A stretch of DNA of 64,000 nucleotides from positions 508,501 to 572,500 of the forward strand of contig JACKKY010000004.1 in assembly GCA_024236175.1 (NCBI GenBank), in the 5' to 3' direction. The number at the start of each line of letters is the position of its first letter. Position 1 is the first letter of the stretch. The DNA comes from Novosphingobium sp. Lineage in GTDB: Bacteria > Pseudomonadota > Alphaproteobacteria > Sphingomonadales > Sphingomonadaceae. The notes under the pieces are model-generated. The model was not told the DNA's origin and did no database searches. It saw nothing but the letters and a program-made list of their open reading frames with translations. Below, piece after piece: positions 50,489 to 59,996 of the stretch. The translations under genes were made by a program, and so were the position numbers.

Positions 50489-50893
50489 GCCGTTCCCCGC
50501 AGCCTTCCCTCGACAGATCGCATCCCGACGCGCGCCAGGCATCACGCCAGAGAAGCTATCGCCCTCGCCCGGCCGTCGCATTATTGCGGCTGCCATTCGA
50601 CCGGTCGGCGCAGATTGCAGCCGCCAGCGTTGCGGGGACTGCCGCCCCCCGGCCAGGATTTCCCTGATTGAATACAAAATCTGATTGACAGGTCAATCAG
50701 GGCAAATCAACCCATCTTCGACCAGCCCTGGAGGCTTCGTCGCTTCAGGCAGTCCGGCGGCACCTCGGCTTCGGTGGCCTGTCTTGAATGCGGACTGCGG
50801 CACGCCGGCCTGCTGCAGCTCGGGACCGCAACAAACCGTGGCGTCTCGGGAACGGGGTCGTTACAGGGCAGTCAGGCACGAAAGGAATGACAC
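50489..50893. other. Divergent regulatory gap between LLM and TetR genes
   Basis: 405 bases without a credible gene. It contains the perfect palindrome at 50681-50700 in an AT-rich patch, and a half-site TGATTGA at 50664-50670. The rest is GC-rich and shows nothing else I can support. Confidence 0.5.
50681..50700. promoter_or_regulatory. Candidate TetR operator CTGATTGAC-AG-GTCAATCAG
   Basis: Perfect 9-bp inverted repeat with 2-base spacer, between divergent LLM and tetR genes. An extra half-site lies 17 bases to the left. Likely autoregulation and control of the LLM gene. Confidence 0.65.
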
Positions 50894-51544
50894 TTGGCGA
50901 GACCCTCTCGTAGAAAGGCGTCGCAAGCGGCACAAGAAAATCAAAATTCCCGAGAGGCGATTCTCGATGCTGCACTGCAATCGTTTGCACGCGACGGCTA
51001 TGACGGTGCTTCACTTCCAAGAATTGCAAAGCTTGCCAAAGTCGCTCCTCCCCTGATCCACTATTATTTCGGTTCCAAGGAAAAACTCTGGCGCGAAACC
51101 GTCGACTATTCGCTCGGTGAACTCAAGCGCGAAGCAGAAGCCATCTCTCAGGCGACCCGCGCTCTTGCTCCGCTCGACCGTTTGCGTGCCCTGCTCCAGG
51201 CACACACGCTGTTCGCCGCGAAATGGCCAGACCATTTCTTCATGATCATAGCCGAGGCCCGATCCGATTCCGGGCGCTTCGACTGGCTGCAAGAGAACTA
51301 CACCGGAGTGCTTTTCAATGACGTGGTCGCGATCCTGCGCGACGCACGCGATGCCGGGGCGATCCGCGATGTACCTCTCGACCAGCTGGCGATCGTGCTG
51401 ATCGGCGGCATCCTTCTCTATTTCACAGTCTACCCTTCACGTCCGCCAAAGGAGGAGATCGACAAGGTCACCGTCCAGTTCTGCGACATGATGTACAGCC
51501 TCTTGCTCGACGGGGTGCGAACACAAGACAAGGCGAAGCCCTGA
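50894..51544 (+). CDS. TetR/AcrR family transcriptional regulator
   Basis: 216 residues from a TTG with AAAGGA 7 bases upstream; a nearer ATG is out of frame. DNA-binding region: SREAILDAALQSFARDGYDG, then LPRIAKLAKVAPPLIHYYFG and SKEKLWRETV. Upstream palindrome at 50681-50700. The VOC gene follows 195 bases later. Confidence 0.9.
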   Translation: MARPSRRKASQAAQENQNSREAILDAALQSFARDGYDGASLPRIAKLAKVAPPLIHYYFGSKEKLWRETVDYSLGELKREAEAISQATRALAPLDRLRALLQAHTLFAAKWPDHFFMIIAEARSDSGRFDWLQENYTGVLFNDVVAILRDARDAGAIRDVPLDQLAIVLIGGILLYFTVYPSRPPKEEIDKVTVQFCDMMYSLLLDGVRTQDKAKP

Positions 51545-51739
51545 TCGTGGTTTGCCTAGAACGGTTCAGGGGCAAGGGCATAAGGCGCGTGCCTTGGCCA
51601 GACAGGAGCCTTTCATGATCGACGGCGCTTGTTTCATATGCTGCCAAGAACCATCAGAATGCCAGGCGACCTGCAATCTAACCGAATGTCAGAGGCGCAG
51701 CCTCAACACGGTCGCGGCACACGTGCGGGAGAACGGGAC

Positions 51740-52315
51740 ATGAGCAGAATTCTCGGGCCAGTCATTCACACAGCCTATGTTTATCCGGAATTCGACTCCG
51801 CGGTCGAGCGCTTCGCGGCCGGCGGAATCGGGCCGTTCTTTGTCATGCACGAGACCGGCGCCAAGAGCATATACCATGGCGAGGAAAAGCCGCTCCGCAT
51901 GTCGATCGCCTTCGTTTATTCGGGCGATGCGTGCATGGAGATCATTACGCCGACCGGCGGGGAAGACCAGCAATCGGCCTATGACGATTTCCTGCGCCTC
52001 AATCCCCACGGCGGGCTGCATCACATCGCCTATTATTCCGAGGATTTCGCTAAGACTCTCGCGGCGATGGAAGCTGAAGGCAAGCCGCTGAGGATCGTGC
52101 AGGAGTTCGTGGAGACGACGGGGGGTGACCCCTTCGAGATCTACTGCGAACCGGTTGGGGTCGAAAACCCGCTCGTGTTCCAGTTTCTGCGGCCCGGCGT
52201 GTTCGATGCGTGGTTCGATGCCATGCGCGACGCCGCGGCCAACTGGGATGGGACCGATCCGATCCGCGACGCGAGCCACCTGTTGGCCGAAGCACTGGCC
52301 GAAGGTGCGGGTTAG
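51740..52315 (+). CDS. VOC family protein
   Basis: 191 residues from ATG 51740 (GGGAGAACGGG upstream). VOC-fold marks: HTAYVYPEFDSAVERFAAGG, MSIAFVYSGDACMEIITP, GGLHHIAYYSEDFAKTLAAM, and DPFEIYCEPVG. Metal-dependent isomerase, lyase or dioxygenase activity is possible. Unlike the VOC protein at 16616 in sequence, but both follow the same fold. Confidence 0.83.
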   Translation: MSRILGPVIHTAYVYPEFDSAVERFAAGGIGPFFVMHETGAKSIYHGEEKPLRMSIAFVYSGDACMEIITPTGGEDQQSAYDDFLRLNPHGGLHHIAYYSEDFAKTLAAMEAEGKPLRIVQEFVETTGGDPFEIYCEPVGVENPLVFQFLRPGVFDAWFDAMRDAAANWDGTDPIRDASHLLAEALAEGAG

Positions 52316-52345
52316 CGCGAGGTCTTCCGGACCCCGTCCTCCGAC

Positions 52346-53569
52346 CTAATCCTCCAGCCACAGTTCATGGCTGTCGATCCGCAGCTTCGTGATCGCGCGC
52401 ATCGCTTCGGCCCGGGCACCGGCTTCGCTGCGGAAGGCATCATGGACCATGCGTTCGCCGAGGAGCAGGTCGGCGAGGTCGATTTCGCCGAGTTGATTGC
52501 CGCGACGCAGCTTGACCAGGGCTGAGACCTGCGCATCGAGCGCTTCACGCGAACGCTCCCATGCGGCAACGCGATATCGTGCTTCGACAAGGTCGGCATC
52601 GGCGGTTTCGTGAACGGTAAAGCGGGCGAGCCGTGCGTCCGCCTCGGCCGCCACTGCGTCGGCACCGGCTTTGTCGGCAAGCGCCTTGCGGTGGCCGCCG
52701 CCAAGCGGAATCGAGAACAACACACCCGCTCCCCGTTCCGCACCGCCACGTTCGGAAAACAGGCGCACGCCGATCGAGGGATCGGCAATCCGGTCCTGCT
52801 CGAAGCGGTCGGCAAGGCTTGCCATGCGCTGCGCCTCCGCATCCGCTGCGGCGATCTCGTGACTGTTGGCCGGGACGAGGTCGCGCAACCTGTCCAGTTC
52901 GCCGGGCTCTACAGACGGCAGGGGAATGGCAGGTGCGTCGTCAGGCAGCGGAAGCCCCGGGAAATGAGCCGAAAGCCTCGCCCGGGCAAGTTCGGCCAAC
53001 CCGGCCGACTGCGCCGCGACGATACGCGCCGCACCCAGCGCCGCCGCGGCCCTATCAACATCCAGCGGAGCCGCTTCGCGCAATTCCGCCTGTCGACGCA
53101 GCGCGACCAGCGATTTCTCATAGTTTTCCACTGCCGTCCGATCCACTTGCGCCTGAGCGGAAGCGGACAGCCAGTCGAACCAGTGACCGGCCAGCAACAG
53201 TGCGGCCTGGTGGCGGGCATCCTCGGCCGCATTTTCGGCCGCTTCGACCCCGAACCTCCCGATCGCGCGATCGAGCCTTGCCTTGCCGGGCAGCCGCAAG
53301 GCTCGGGTGAGCTGAGCGTCATATTCGTCGTACCGCCCTTCACGGTCGATCGAGCGGCGATTGTAACTGCCGCTGAAAGTCAGCTCGTGCGGCCCCTTGC
53401 GCAGTCCCCTCGCCTCGGCGCGGGAAGCCTCCAGCCGGGCACGGGCCGCAGCAACGCTGGGATGATCGTCGAGCGCTGCGGCAACCATCTCCTCCTCGGG
53501 AAGGCCGGGCTCCGCCTGCGCGGGAACGGCAACCAGGGCTAGCGAAAGCGAGGCCAGGAGAAAGCGCAT
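52346..53569 (-). CDS. TolC-family outer-membrane efflux protein
   Basis: 407 residues from ATG 53569, with GGGAGAGGA upstream inside the RND gene end. Signal peptide MRFLLASLSLALVAVPAQA. Long Ala/Arg/Glu-rich helical repeats of the TolC fold follow: AAARARLEASRAEARGL, then RYRVAAWERSREALDAQVSA. Shorter than E. coli CusC. Last gene of the metal efflux operon; outer-membrane channel. Confidence 0.88.
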   Translation of the reverse strand: MRFLLASLSLALVAVPAQAEPGLPEEEMVAAALDDHPSVAAARARLEASRAEARGLRKGPHELTFSGSYNRRSIDREGRYDEYDAQLTRALRLPGKARLDRAIGRFGVEAAENAAEDARHQAALLLAGHWFDWLSASAQAQVDRTAVENYEKSLVALRRQAELREAAPLDVDRAAAALGAARIVAAQSAGLAELARARLSAHFPGLPLPDDAPAIPLPSVEPGELDRLRDLVPANSHEIAAADAEAQRMASLADRFEQDRIADPSIGVRLFSERGGAERGAGVLFSIPLGGGHRKALADKAGADAVAAEADARLARFTVHETADADLVEARYRVAAWERSREALDAQVSALVKLRRGNQLGEIDLADLLLGERMVHDAFRSEAGARAEAMRAITKLRIDSHELWLED

Positions 53570-53573
53570 CGAC

Positions 53574-56500
53574 CTATTCCTCTCCCGCAACATGGTCGAG
53601 GTCGCCCGCCTCGCGCTCGGCAGCGCTCTCTCCGAAGCGTTCGTAGAGGATCGGCAGGAGGATGAGGGTAAGCAGCGTCGCCGAAACCAGCCCGCCGATC
53701 ACGACGATGGCGAGCGGCTTCTGGATCTCCGAGCCGGGACCCGTCGCGAAAAGCAGCGGGACCAGGCCGAAGGCAGCGATGCTCGCGGTCATCAGCACCG
53801 GGCGCAGCCGCCGTTCCGCCCCACGCCGCACGGCTTCCGCCAGTGGCATGCCTTCCTCGCGAAGCTGGCGGAAGTATGTCACCATCACCAGCCCGTTGAG
53901 CACCGCGATGCCGAGCAACGCGATAAAGCCGACGGAGGCTGGAACGGAAAGGTATTCGCCGGACACCGCAAGCGCGATCATCCCGCCGACGACGGCGAAT
54001 GGAATGTTGGTCAGGATGAGCAAGGAAGCCCGCAGCGATCCGAGCGTGAAATAGAGAATGCCGAAGATCATCAGCACCGAAATCGGCAACACCAGCGCAA
54101 GCCGGGCCGAGGCGCGCTGCTGGTTCTCGAACTGCCCACCCCAGACGAGCCGATAGCCGGACGGCAGTTCTACACTGGCGGCGATGTCGGCCTTGGCTTC
54201 ATCGACATAACCGACGAGGTCGCGGCCTGAGACGAAGGCCTGTACCATGGCGTAACGCGAGCCGTTTTCGTGCTCGAGCTTGACCGGGCCTTCGACGCGC
54301 CGGACATGCGCCACATCACTGGCGCGCACCAGCTGGCCCGACGGCGCACGATAGACGAGATCGGCAAAACCTTCGGAGGTCAGTTCGCTCGCGCCATTGC
54401 CACGCAGGACTATCGGCACGCGGCGCACGCCTTCGGAAACGACGCCCGCCTGAACACCCTCAACCTGCGCGCGCATCATGTCCTGCAGGTCCGCTACCGG
54501 CATGCCGAGGCGGCCAGCAGCAAGGCGATCGATATCGACCAGCAGGTAGTCAACCTGGTCGTTGGCGACCGTCATCGCTTCGCTCGTTCCCTCTATCGCT
54601 TCCAGCCGTGCCTGGATTTCACCGGCGAGGCGCGACAGTTCGTTGAGGTCCGGGCCGAACAGCTTGATAGCCAGGTCACCGCGCGCGCCGGTGAGCATCT
54701 CGGACGTCCGCATGTCGATCGGTTGGGTGAATGTCGGTTCGATGCCCGGAAACTGCTCCATGACCTGACGCAACTCGCCAAGCAGCCATTCCTTGTCGCG
54801 CACCCGCCACTCCTCGCGGGGTTTGAGCTGCAGGAAGCTGTCCGTCTCGTTCAGGCTCATCGGGTCGAGACCCAGTTCGTCGGAGCCGACGCGGGCGATT
54901 ACCGCCTCGACCTCCGGCACCTGCTCAATCAGAGCGCGCTGGACCTTCATATCGCCTTCGACGCTGTGCTCGAGCGAAACCGAGGGAAGCTTGGTCAGCT
55001 GGATGATGACTGAGCCTTCGTCCATCGTCGGCAGGAAGGTCTTGCCGGTCACAGCATAGGCGCCTGCCGTCACGGCGAGTGCGATTCCGGCAATGGAGAA
55101 GACGCGTTTCTTATGGGCAAAGGCGCTGTTCAGGATGCTGGAGTAGCGCGGAGCGATCTGGCGCATGAGCCACGGTTCGTGGTGTCCTTGCCTCACCTTC
55201 AGCATGTAATAGGACAGTACCGGAATCAGCGTCAGCGACAGCACCAGTGCCGAAAGCAGAGCGAGCACGATGGTAAGCGCGACTGGCGAAAACAGCTTGC
55301 CTTCCAGCCCTTCAAGCGTGAGCAGCGGGAGGAACACCAGCGCTATTATCGCAAGGCCCGAAGCGACCGGCTTGGCGACTTCCGCGGCGGCGATGAAGAT
55401 ATTGTGCAACTTGCCCGCACCAGCATGCTTCTCGTCCGACAAACGCTCGACCACGTTCTCGACCACGACCACCGCACCATCGACGAGCATCCCCACTGCT
55501 ATGGCAATGCCGCCCAGACTCATGAGATTGGCCGTCAAGCCGATCGCGCGCATGAAGATGAAGGTAAGCAGAGCCGCCATCGGCAGTGCCAGCGCAACGA
55601 TCACCGAGGCCCGGATATCGCCGAGGAACAGCAGCAGCAGGATGACGACGAGGATAGTGGCTTCGACAAGCGCCTCTTCGACTGTGCCCACGGCACGTTC
55701 AATCAGGTCCGAGCGATCATAGAACACCGCAACGCTCATTCCCGCGGGGAGGCTTGGCCCAATCTCTTCCAGCCGCTGCTTGACCGCGTCGACAACCTTT
55801 GATGCATCTGCACCGCGCAGGCCGATGACGAGACCCTGCACTGCCTCGCCCTTGCCGTTCTTGGAAACGGCGCCATAACGGGTCAGGCTACCCATTCCGA
55901 CCTGCGCCACGTCACCCACCTGGACGACTCTGCCGCTATCGGCGCGCACCACAACGGCGGCAAGATCTTCAAGCGTGCGGATCGCCCCGGTGGAGCGGAC
56001 GATCAGTGCTTCCTCTCCGCTCGTCAGCCGTCCCGCGCCATCGTTCCGGTTGCTGAGACCGATAGCCTCGGCAAGGTCGGCGGTGCTGAGACCGGCTGCG
56101 TCCAGCCCCGCACTGTTGGGGGCGACCTCGAATGTCTCCGCATAGCCGCCAAGCGAATTGACATCCGCCACGCCGGGCACGGTTCGAAGCGCGGGGCGGA
56201 TCGTCCAGTCGAGCACACGTCGCTTTTCCGCGAGGGATTGCGGCCCTTCGAGCGTGAACATGAACATTTCGGAAAGCGGCGTGGAGATCGGTGCGAGCCC
56301 GCCCGAGACGGTGTCTGGCAGATCACCCATCACTGCGGCGAGGCGCTCGGTCACCTGCTGGCGCGCCCAGTAGATGTCGGTGCTGTCCTTGAAGTCGATC
56401 GTGATGTCGGCAATCGCGTATTTGGCGACGGAGCGCAGAACGGACTGCTCGGGTATGCCGAGCATTTCCATCTCGATCGGCGTGATCACCCTGCTCTCGA

Positions 56501-56681
56501 CTTCCTCGGGCGTCATGCCGGGGGCCTTGAGGATGATCTTGACCTGCGTGGTGCTGATGTCCGGAAAGGCGTCGATCGGCAGGTTGGCGAAGGACCAGCC
56601 GCCGATTCCGGCCAGCAGCGCAGCAAGACCGAGCACCGCGAGGCGAAGCGAGAGTGCCTTTTCAACGAGGTTCCGCAGCAT
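53574..56681 (-). CDS. Heavy-metal efflux RND transporter, CzcA/CusA-like
   Basis: 1035 residues from ATG 56681; GTG 56684 just before it has better ribosome spacing. HME-RND type: N-terminal membrane helix, ANLPIDAFPDISTTQVKI, two large periplasmic loops, and GGIAIAVGMLVDGAVVVVEN in segment 4, closer to CusA than to the DFG form of CzcA. Proton-driven export of a metal ion, probably Cu/Ag or Co/Zn/Cd; the metal is not settled by sequence. 6 bases separate it from the fusion-protein stop. Confidence 0.93.
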   Translation of the reverse strand: MLRNLVEKALSLRLAVLGLAALLAGIGGWSFANLPIDAFPDISTTQVKIILKAPGMTPEEVESRVITPIEMEMLGIPEQSVLRSVAKYAIADITIDFKDSTDIYWARQQVTERLAAVMGDLPDTVSGGLAPISTPLSEMFMFTLEGPQSLAEKRRVLDWTIRPALRTVPGVADVNSLGGYAETFEVAPNSAGLDAAGLSTADLAEAIGLSNRNDGAGRLTSGEEALIVRSTGAIRTLEDLAAVVVRADSGRVVQVGDVAQVGMGSLTRYGAVSKNGKGEAVQGLVIGLRGADASKVVDAVKQRLEEIGPSLPAGMSVAVFYDRSDLIERAVGTVEEALVEATILVVILLLLFLGDIRASVIVALALPMAALLTFIFMRAIGLTANLMSLGGIAIAVGMLVDGAVVVVENVVERLSDEKHAGAGKLHNIFIAAAEVAKPVASGLAIIALVFLPLLTLEGLEGKLFSPVALTIVLALLSALVLSLTLIPVLSYYMLKVRQGHHEPWLMRQIAPRYSSILNSAFAHKKRVFSIAGIALAVTAGAYAVTGKTFLPTMDEGSVIIQLTKLPSVSLEHSVEGDMKVQRALIEQVPEVEAVIARVGSDELGLDPMSLNETDSFLQLKPREEWRVRDKEWLLGELRQVMEQFPGIEPTFTQPIDMRTSEMLTGARGDLAIKLFGPDLNELSRLAGEIQARLEAIEGTSEAMTVANDQVDYLLVDIDRLAAGRLGMPVADLQDMMRAQVEGVQAGVVSEGVRRVPIVLRGNGASELTSEGFADLVYRAPSGQLVRASDVAHVRRVEGPVKLEHENGSRYAMVQAFVSGRDLVGYVDEAKADIAASVELPSGYRLVWGGQFENQQRASARLALVLPISVLMIFGILYFTLGSLRASLLILTNIPFAVVGGMIALAVSGEYLSVPASVGFIALLGIAVLNGLVMVTYFRQLREEGMPLAEAVRRGAERRLRPVLMTASIAAFGLVPLLFATGPGSEIQKPLAIVVIGGLVSATLLTLILLPILYERFGESAAEREAGDLDHVAGEE

Positions 56682-56687
56682 CACCGG

Positions 56688-57773
56688 CTACTCCGCCGCA
56701 AGCGCCTTGAGCTCCGCAACACTGCTGGCGGCAACCACTTCGCCTGCCTGCAACCCCTCGGAAATGGCTGCTTGCCCGTCGGTGCGCGTCACCACGGTGA
56801 CCTTGCGCGGCTTGAACTCCTTGCCCCTGCGGACAAACACATGATCGGCATCGCCTATCCGCGTCACCGCATTGGCTGGAACGGATACCCCCTTCTGTCC
56901 GGCGCTCCCCCTGATCGTCACGCTGACATTGCGACCCGCCACGATGCCGGGCGCGGCCCCGAGACTGGCACGCGCCAGCATCGACCGCGTCGCAGGATCG
57001 ATTGAGGGCGAGACTGTCAGGATTTGGCCGCCGACAACCAGTGGGTCGCCGCCATCATTGTCCGGCAGCGCGACTTCCACCGGCATGCCTGGCCTGATCC
57101 GCTTCGCCAATCGTTCGGGCAGCTGCAGCTCGATCTGATAGGCCCCGCTCGCCTCGATCACGAAGGGCGCTTCCATCCCGTCGACCGGACCTCCGGTTTC
57201 GACCCCGACGTGGGCAACGCGCCCGCCGATCGGGGCGCTGAGCGTCATGGAGCCGTCCGACCCGACCCCGGCAAGCGCGGCAAGGCGACGCTGTTCGGCA
57301 AGGCTGGCACGCGCCTGTGCGGAGGCGGCCTGCGCTTCGTCGGCGCGGGCCTGGGCGATAATGCCCTCATCCGCCAACTGGGTCAGGCGTTTGGCCCGCG
57401 CCTCGGCCAGCGCGGCCTCGGACTGCGCGCGCGTAAGCTCGCCGCGAATTTTCACCGGCTCCGCCGCACGCACCAGTGCCAGCGGCTGGCCTCGCCGCAC
57501 TGCTTGCCCCTCCATTACGAAGACCCGGACGGCCGCGCCGGGAAAAGGCGCGGTAACCGCTACGCGCGCTTCGGGAGGAAGTATGATCGTCCCGGGCACA
57601 TTGCCGATCGGGATATTGGCCATCTCCCGCGCTTTCGCGGTCTCGATCGCGAGTCCGGCAAGCGGATCTGCGTTCGCCGCGTCCTGCGTTCCCGGATCGG
57701 GCGCGTCGGAGCAGGCAGTGGAACTCGCCAGAGCAGCAGCGAGGACAAGCGACATGAGAAGTCTGGCAGACAT
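56688..57773 (-). CDS. Membrane-fusion (periplasmic adaptor) lipoprotein of the metal efflux system
   Basis: 361 residues from ATG 57773. Signal peptide with lipobox ending SSTAC. Barrel-sandwich and coiled-coil adaptor features: FPGAAVRVFVMEGQAVRRGQ, RAQSEAALAEARAKRLTQLA, SAPIGGRVAHVGVETGG, and VSVPANAVTRIGDADHVFVR. Links the RND pump to the TolC-like channel. First gene of the efflux operon, divergent from the two-component system. Confidence 0.92.
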   Translation of the reverse strand: MSARLLMSLVLAAALASSTACSDAPDPGTQDAANADPLAGLAIETAKAREMANIPIGNVPGTIILPPEARVAVTAPFPGAAVRVFVMEGQAVRRGQPLALVRAAEPVKIRGELTRAQSEAALAEARAKRLTQLADEGIIAQARADEAQAASAQARASLAEQRRLAALAGVGSDGSMTLSAPIGGRVAHVGVETGGPVDGMEAPFVIEASGAYQIELQLPERLAKRIRPGMPVEVALPDNDGGDPLVVGGQILTVSPSIDPATRSMLARASLGAAPGIVAGRNVSVTIRGSAGQKGVSVPANAVTRIGDADHVFVRRGKEFKPRKVTVVTRTDGQAAISEGLQAGEVVAASSVAELKALAAE

Positions 57774-57796
57774 ATCCGCTTCAGTGCCCGCCGAAG

Positions 57797-57833
57797 CTGA
57801 CAACAACTTGTCAGACTGGCAGCTTGTTGTCAG
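57797..57833. promoter_or_regulatory. Nested inverted repeats in the metal-efflux divergent promoter
   Basis: Two overlapping palindromes: CTGACAA-CAAC-TTGTCAG at 57797-57814, and outer arms CTGACAACAA (57797-57806) with TTGTTGTCAG (57824-57833). Lies between the efflux operon and the OmpR-type regulator gene. Probable binding region of that regulator, controlling both directions. Confidence 0.65.
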
Positions 57834-57890
57834 TTTCGCGCATCAGAAAGGCGCGGAAAAAGCGAAGCCGTGCCAGATGAGTTATCCACA

Positions 57891-58547
57891 ATGCGCCTGC
57901 TGCTCGTAGAGGACGATCCCGAACTCGGTCGACGGCTGAGCGAACGGTTGCGCGGGGCCGATTTCGCGGTTGAGCTCGCCACCAGCCGCAGCGAGGCCGA
58001 AGACTGGGCTGACCTTGACCGCATGGCCGCAATCATCCTCGACCTCGGTTTGCCCGACGGCGACGGTATCGACCTGCTACGCCAATGGCGTGATGCGCGG
58101 GTGAACACGCCGATCCTGATCTTGACGGCGCGCGGCAGCTGGCAGGACAAGGTCGAGGGCCTCAACGCCGGGGCGGATGATTTCGTGGTCAAGCCTGTGC
58201 GCTTCGAGGAGTTGCTGGCGCGCCTCAACGCGCTGTTCCGTCGCCAGCAGGGTGCGCGAAGCAACGCGATCGAGGTCGGCGACCTCAGGCTCGATCCGCT
58301 CAGCCGCCTGGTCGAACAGGGCGGCAAGCCGCTCTCACTCAGTCGTCAGGAATTTCGCCTGCTGCATCTGTTCATGCGTCGTGCGGGACAGGTGCTGTCG
58401 CAGGCTGACATCCTCGACGACCTCTACGAATTGGATAGCGAACGCGAACTCAATACGGTGGAAGTCCTCGTCGGAAGGCTGCGCCGCAAGATCGGACGCG
58501 AACGGATCACCACCTTGCGCGGCATGGGCTACCGGTTCGAGAGATGA
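57891..58547 (+). CDS. OmpR-family response regulator (metal efflux two-component system)
   Basis: 218 residues from ATG 57891 (GTG 57870 in frame). Receiver with acidic pair in LLVEDDPELG, Asp51 (IILDLGLPDGDG), Lys101 (VVKPVRF), followed by a winged-helix domain ending ITTLRGMGYRFER. Stop overlaps the sensor kinase start (ATGA). Likely activates the efflux operon through the repeats at 57797-57833. Confidence 0.93.
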   Translation: MRLLLVEDDPELGRRLSERLRGADFAVELATSRSEAEDWADLDRMAAIILDLGLPDGDGIDLLRQWRDARVNTPILILTARGSWQDKVEGLNAGADDFVVKPVRFEELLARLNALFRRQQGARSNAIEVGDLRLDPLSRLVEQGGKPLSLSRQEFRLLHLFMRRAGQVLSQADILDDLYELDSERELNTVEVLVGRLRRKIGRERITTLRGMGYRFER

Positions 58548-59902
58548 TTCGGTTTCCCGACCCCGGCAGCCTGCGCCTGCGCTTCCTTCTGGCCATCACG
58601 CTTTGGGTGGTGCTGGGCATCGGGGCGATCTGGTTCTCCGCGACGCGGATATTCAGCGCCCATGTCGAGCAATCCTATCACGAGGAACTGGAGGTCCATG
58701 TCCGCGAACTCGGCCGCCTTACCCAAATCGGCGATAACGGGCAGCTGGAACTGGTCCGACCGCTGTCCGATCCGCGCTACGAAGAACCGCTTTCGGGTTT
58801 CTACTGGCAGATCACGGCCCCGGGCAGGAATCCGCTGCGTTCCAGATCGATGACCCGTGGTGCACTGGACGAGCAGGTCGCCCATTCACCCGAAATCCTG
58901 CATGCGCTTGAACGCGGTCCCACCGGACCTGCGATCACCTATGGATTCGTCCAGCGAGGACCGGAGGGGGAGGATATTCACTTCGTCATCGCCACCGACC
59001 AGAGCGAACTGGACCGGCTTATCAGCAGCTTCACGCGCGACCTCACACTGTGGCTGGTCGGCCTGGGCGCCCTACTGCTCGCCACGGGCCTCGTCATCAT
59101 CAGCTTCGGTCTCAGTCCACTTGACCGGCTTTCAGCTGCGATCAGCCGGCTCCGGCGCGGGGAGGCGGAAAAGCTAGAAGGAAGCTATCCGGCCGAGATC
59201 GCTCCGCTGGTCGGAAACCTCAACGAATACGTCCGCCAGAACTCGGAGATGATTGCCCGCGCGAGAGTTCAGGCAAGCAATCTCGCGCATTCGTTGCGAA
59301 CACCACTCGCTGTTATCACCGACGAGGCCGAGCGACTGGCGGAAAGGCCGGATCTGGGCGGGTCCTCGAAGGTCCTGCTCGACCAGAGCCGGATGATGGA
59401 ACAGCAGATCGAATACCAACTGGCCCGGGCGCGATCTTCCGCCGGTCAGGTAGCTGCCGGCCGGACCACGCGCCTGCCGGATGTTGCTCGACCCATCCTC
59501 AGCGCGATGGAACGGCTGCACCCGGGCAAGACTTTCTCGTTGCATGCCCATGGTTGCGAAGGCGTGGTGATTCCGGTCGATGCGGTGGATTTCGCGGAAC
59601 TGATTTCGATCCTTCTGGACAATGCCGGCAAGTGGGCAAAGTCGAATGTGGTACTTGCTGTCGAGAACCAGTCGGATGGCGTCATTTCCGTCAGCGTCTC
59701 CGACGACGGGCCCGGCATGAGCGATGACCAGATTGCTGGCGCGTTCGAAGTCGGCTCCCGCTTTGACGAGGGCAAACCGGGATCGGGCCTCGGCCTGGCG
59801 ATCGCCCGCGACATCGCCGCATCGATCGGAGCCGGTCTCGAACTGGAAGGTGGCCCGAACGGCCTGACAGCGAGCGTCACAATTGGAACCCAGCACAGTT
59901 GA
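58544..59902 (+). CDS. Sensor histidine kinase (metal efflux two-component system)
   Basis: 452 residues. Membrane segments about 13-32 and 168-190 frame a periplasmic sensor. H-box NLAHSLRTPLAVI with His249, then LLDNAGKW (N-box), SDDGPGMS (G1) and GSGLGLAIAR (G2). Partner of the response regulator. PhoQ-like domain order. Confidence 0.93.
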   Translation: MIRFPDPGSLRLRFLLAITLWVVLGIGAIWFSATRIFSAHVEQSYHEELEVHVRELGRLTQIGDNGQLELVRPLSDPRYEEPLSGFYWQITAPGRNPLRSRSMTRGALDEQVAHSPEILHALERGPTGPAITYGFVQRGPEGEDIHFVIATDQSELDRLISSFTRDLTLWLVGLGALLLATGLVIISFGLSPLDRLSAAISRLRRGEAEKLEGSYPAEIAPLVGNLNEYVRQNSEMIARARVQASNLAHSLRTPLAVITDEAERLAERPDLGGSSKVLLDQSRMMEQQIEYQLARARSSAGQVAAGRTTRLPDVARPILSAMERLHPGKTFSLHAHGCEGVVIPVDAVDFAELISILLDNAGKWAKSNVVLAVENQSDGVISVSVSDDGPGMSDDQIAGAFEVGSRFDEGKPGSGLGLAIARDIAASIGAGLELEGGPNGLTASVTIGTQHS

Positions 59903-59996
59903 ACCCGGGACACCCACCTTCCCATGATAAGCTAGGTTCGGGAAGCCGCCCGCCCCTCTTGCGCAACGCCGAAGCAGGTAGCGCTCTTCTTGCCGG

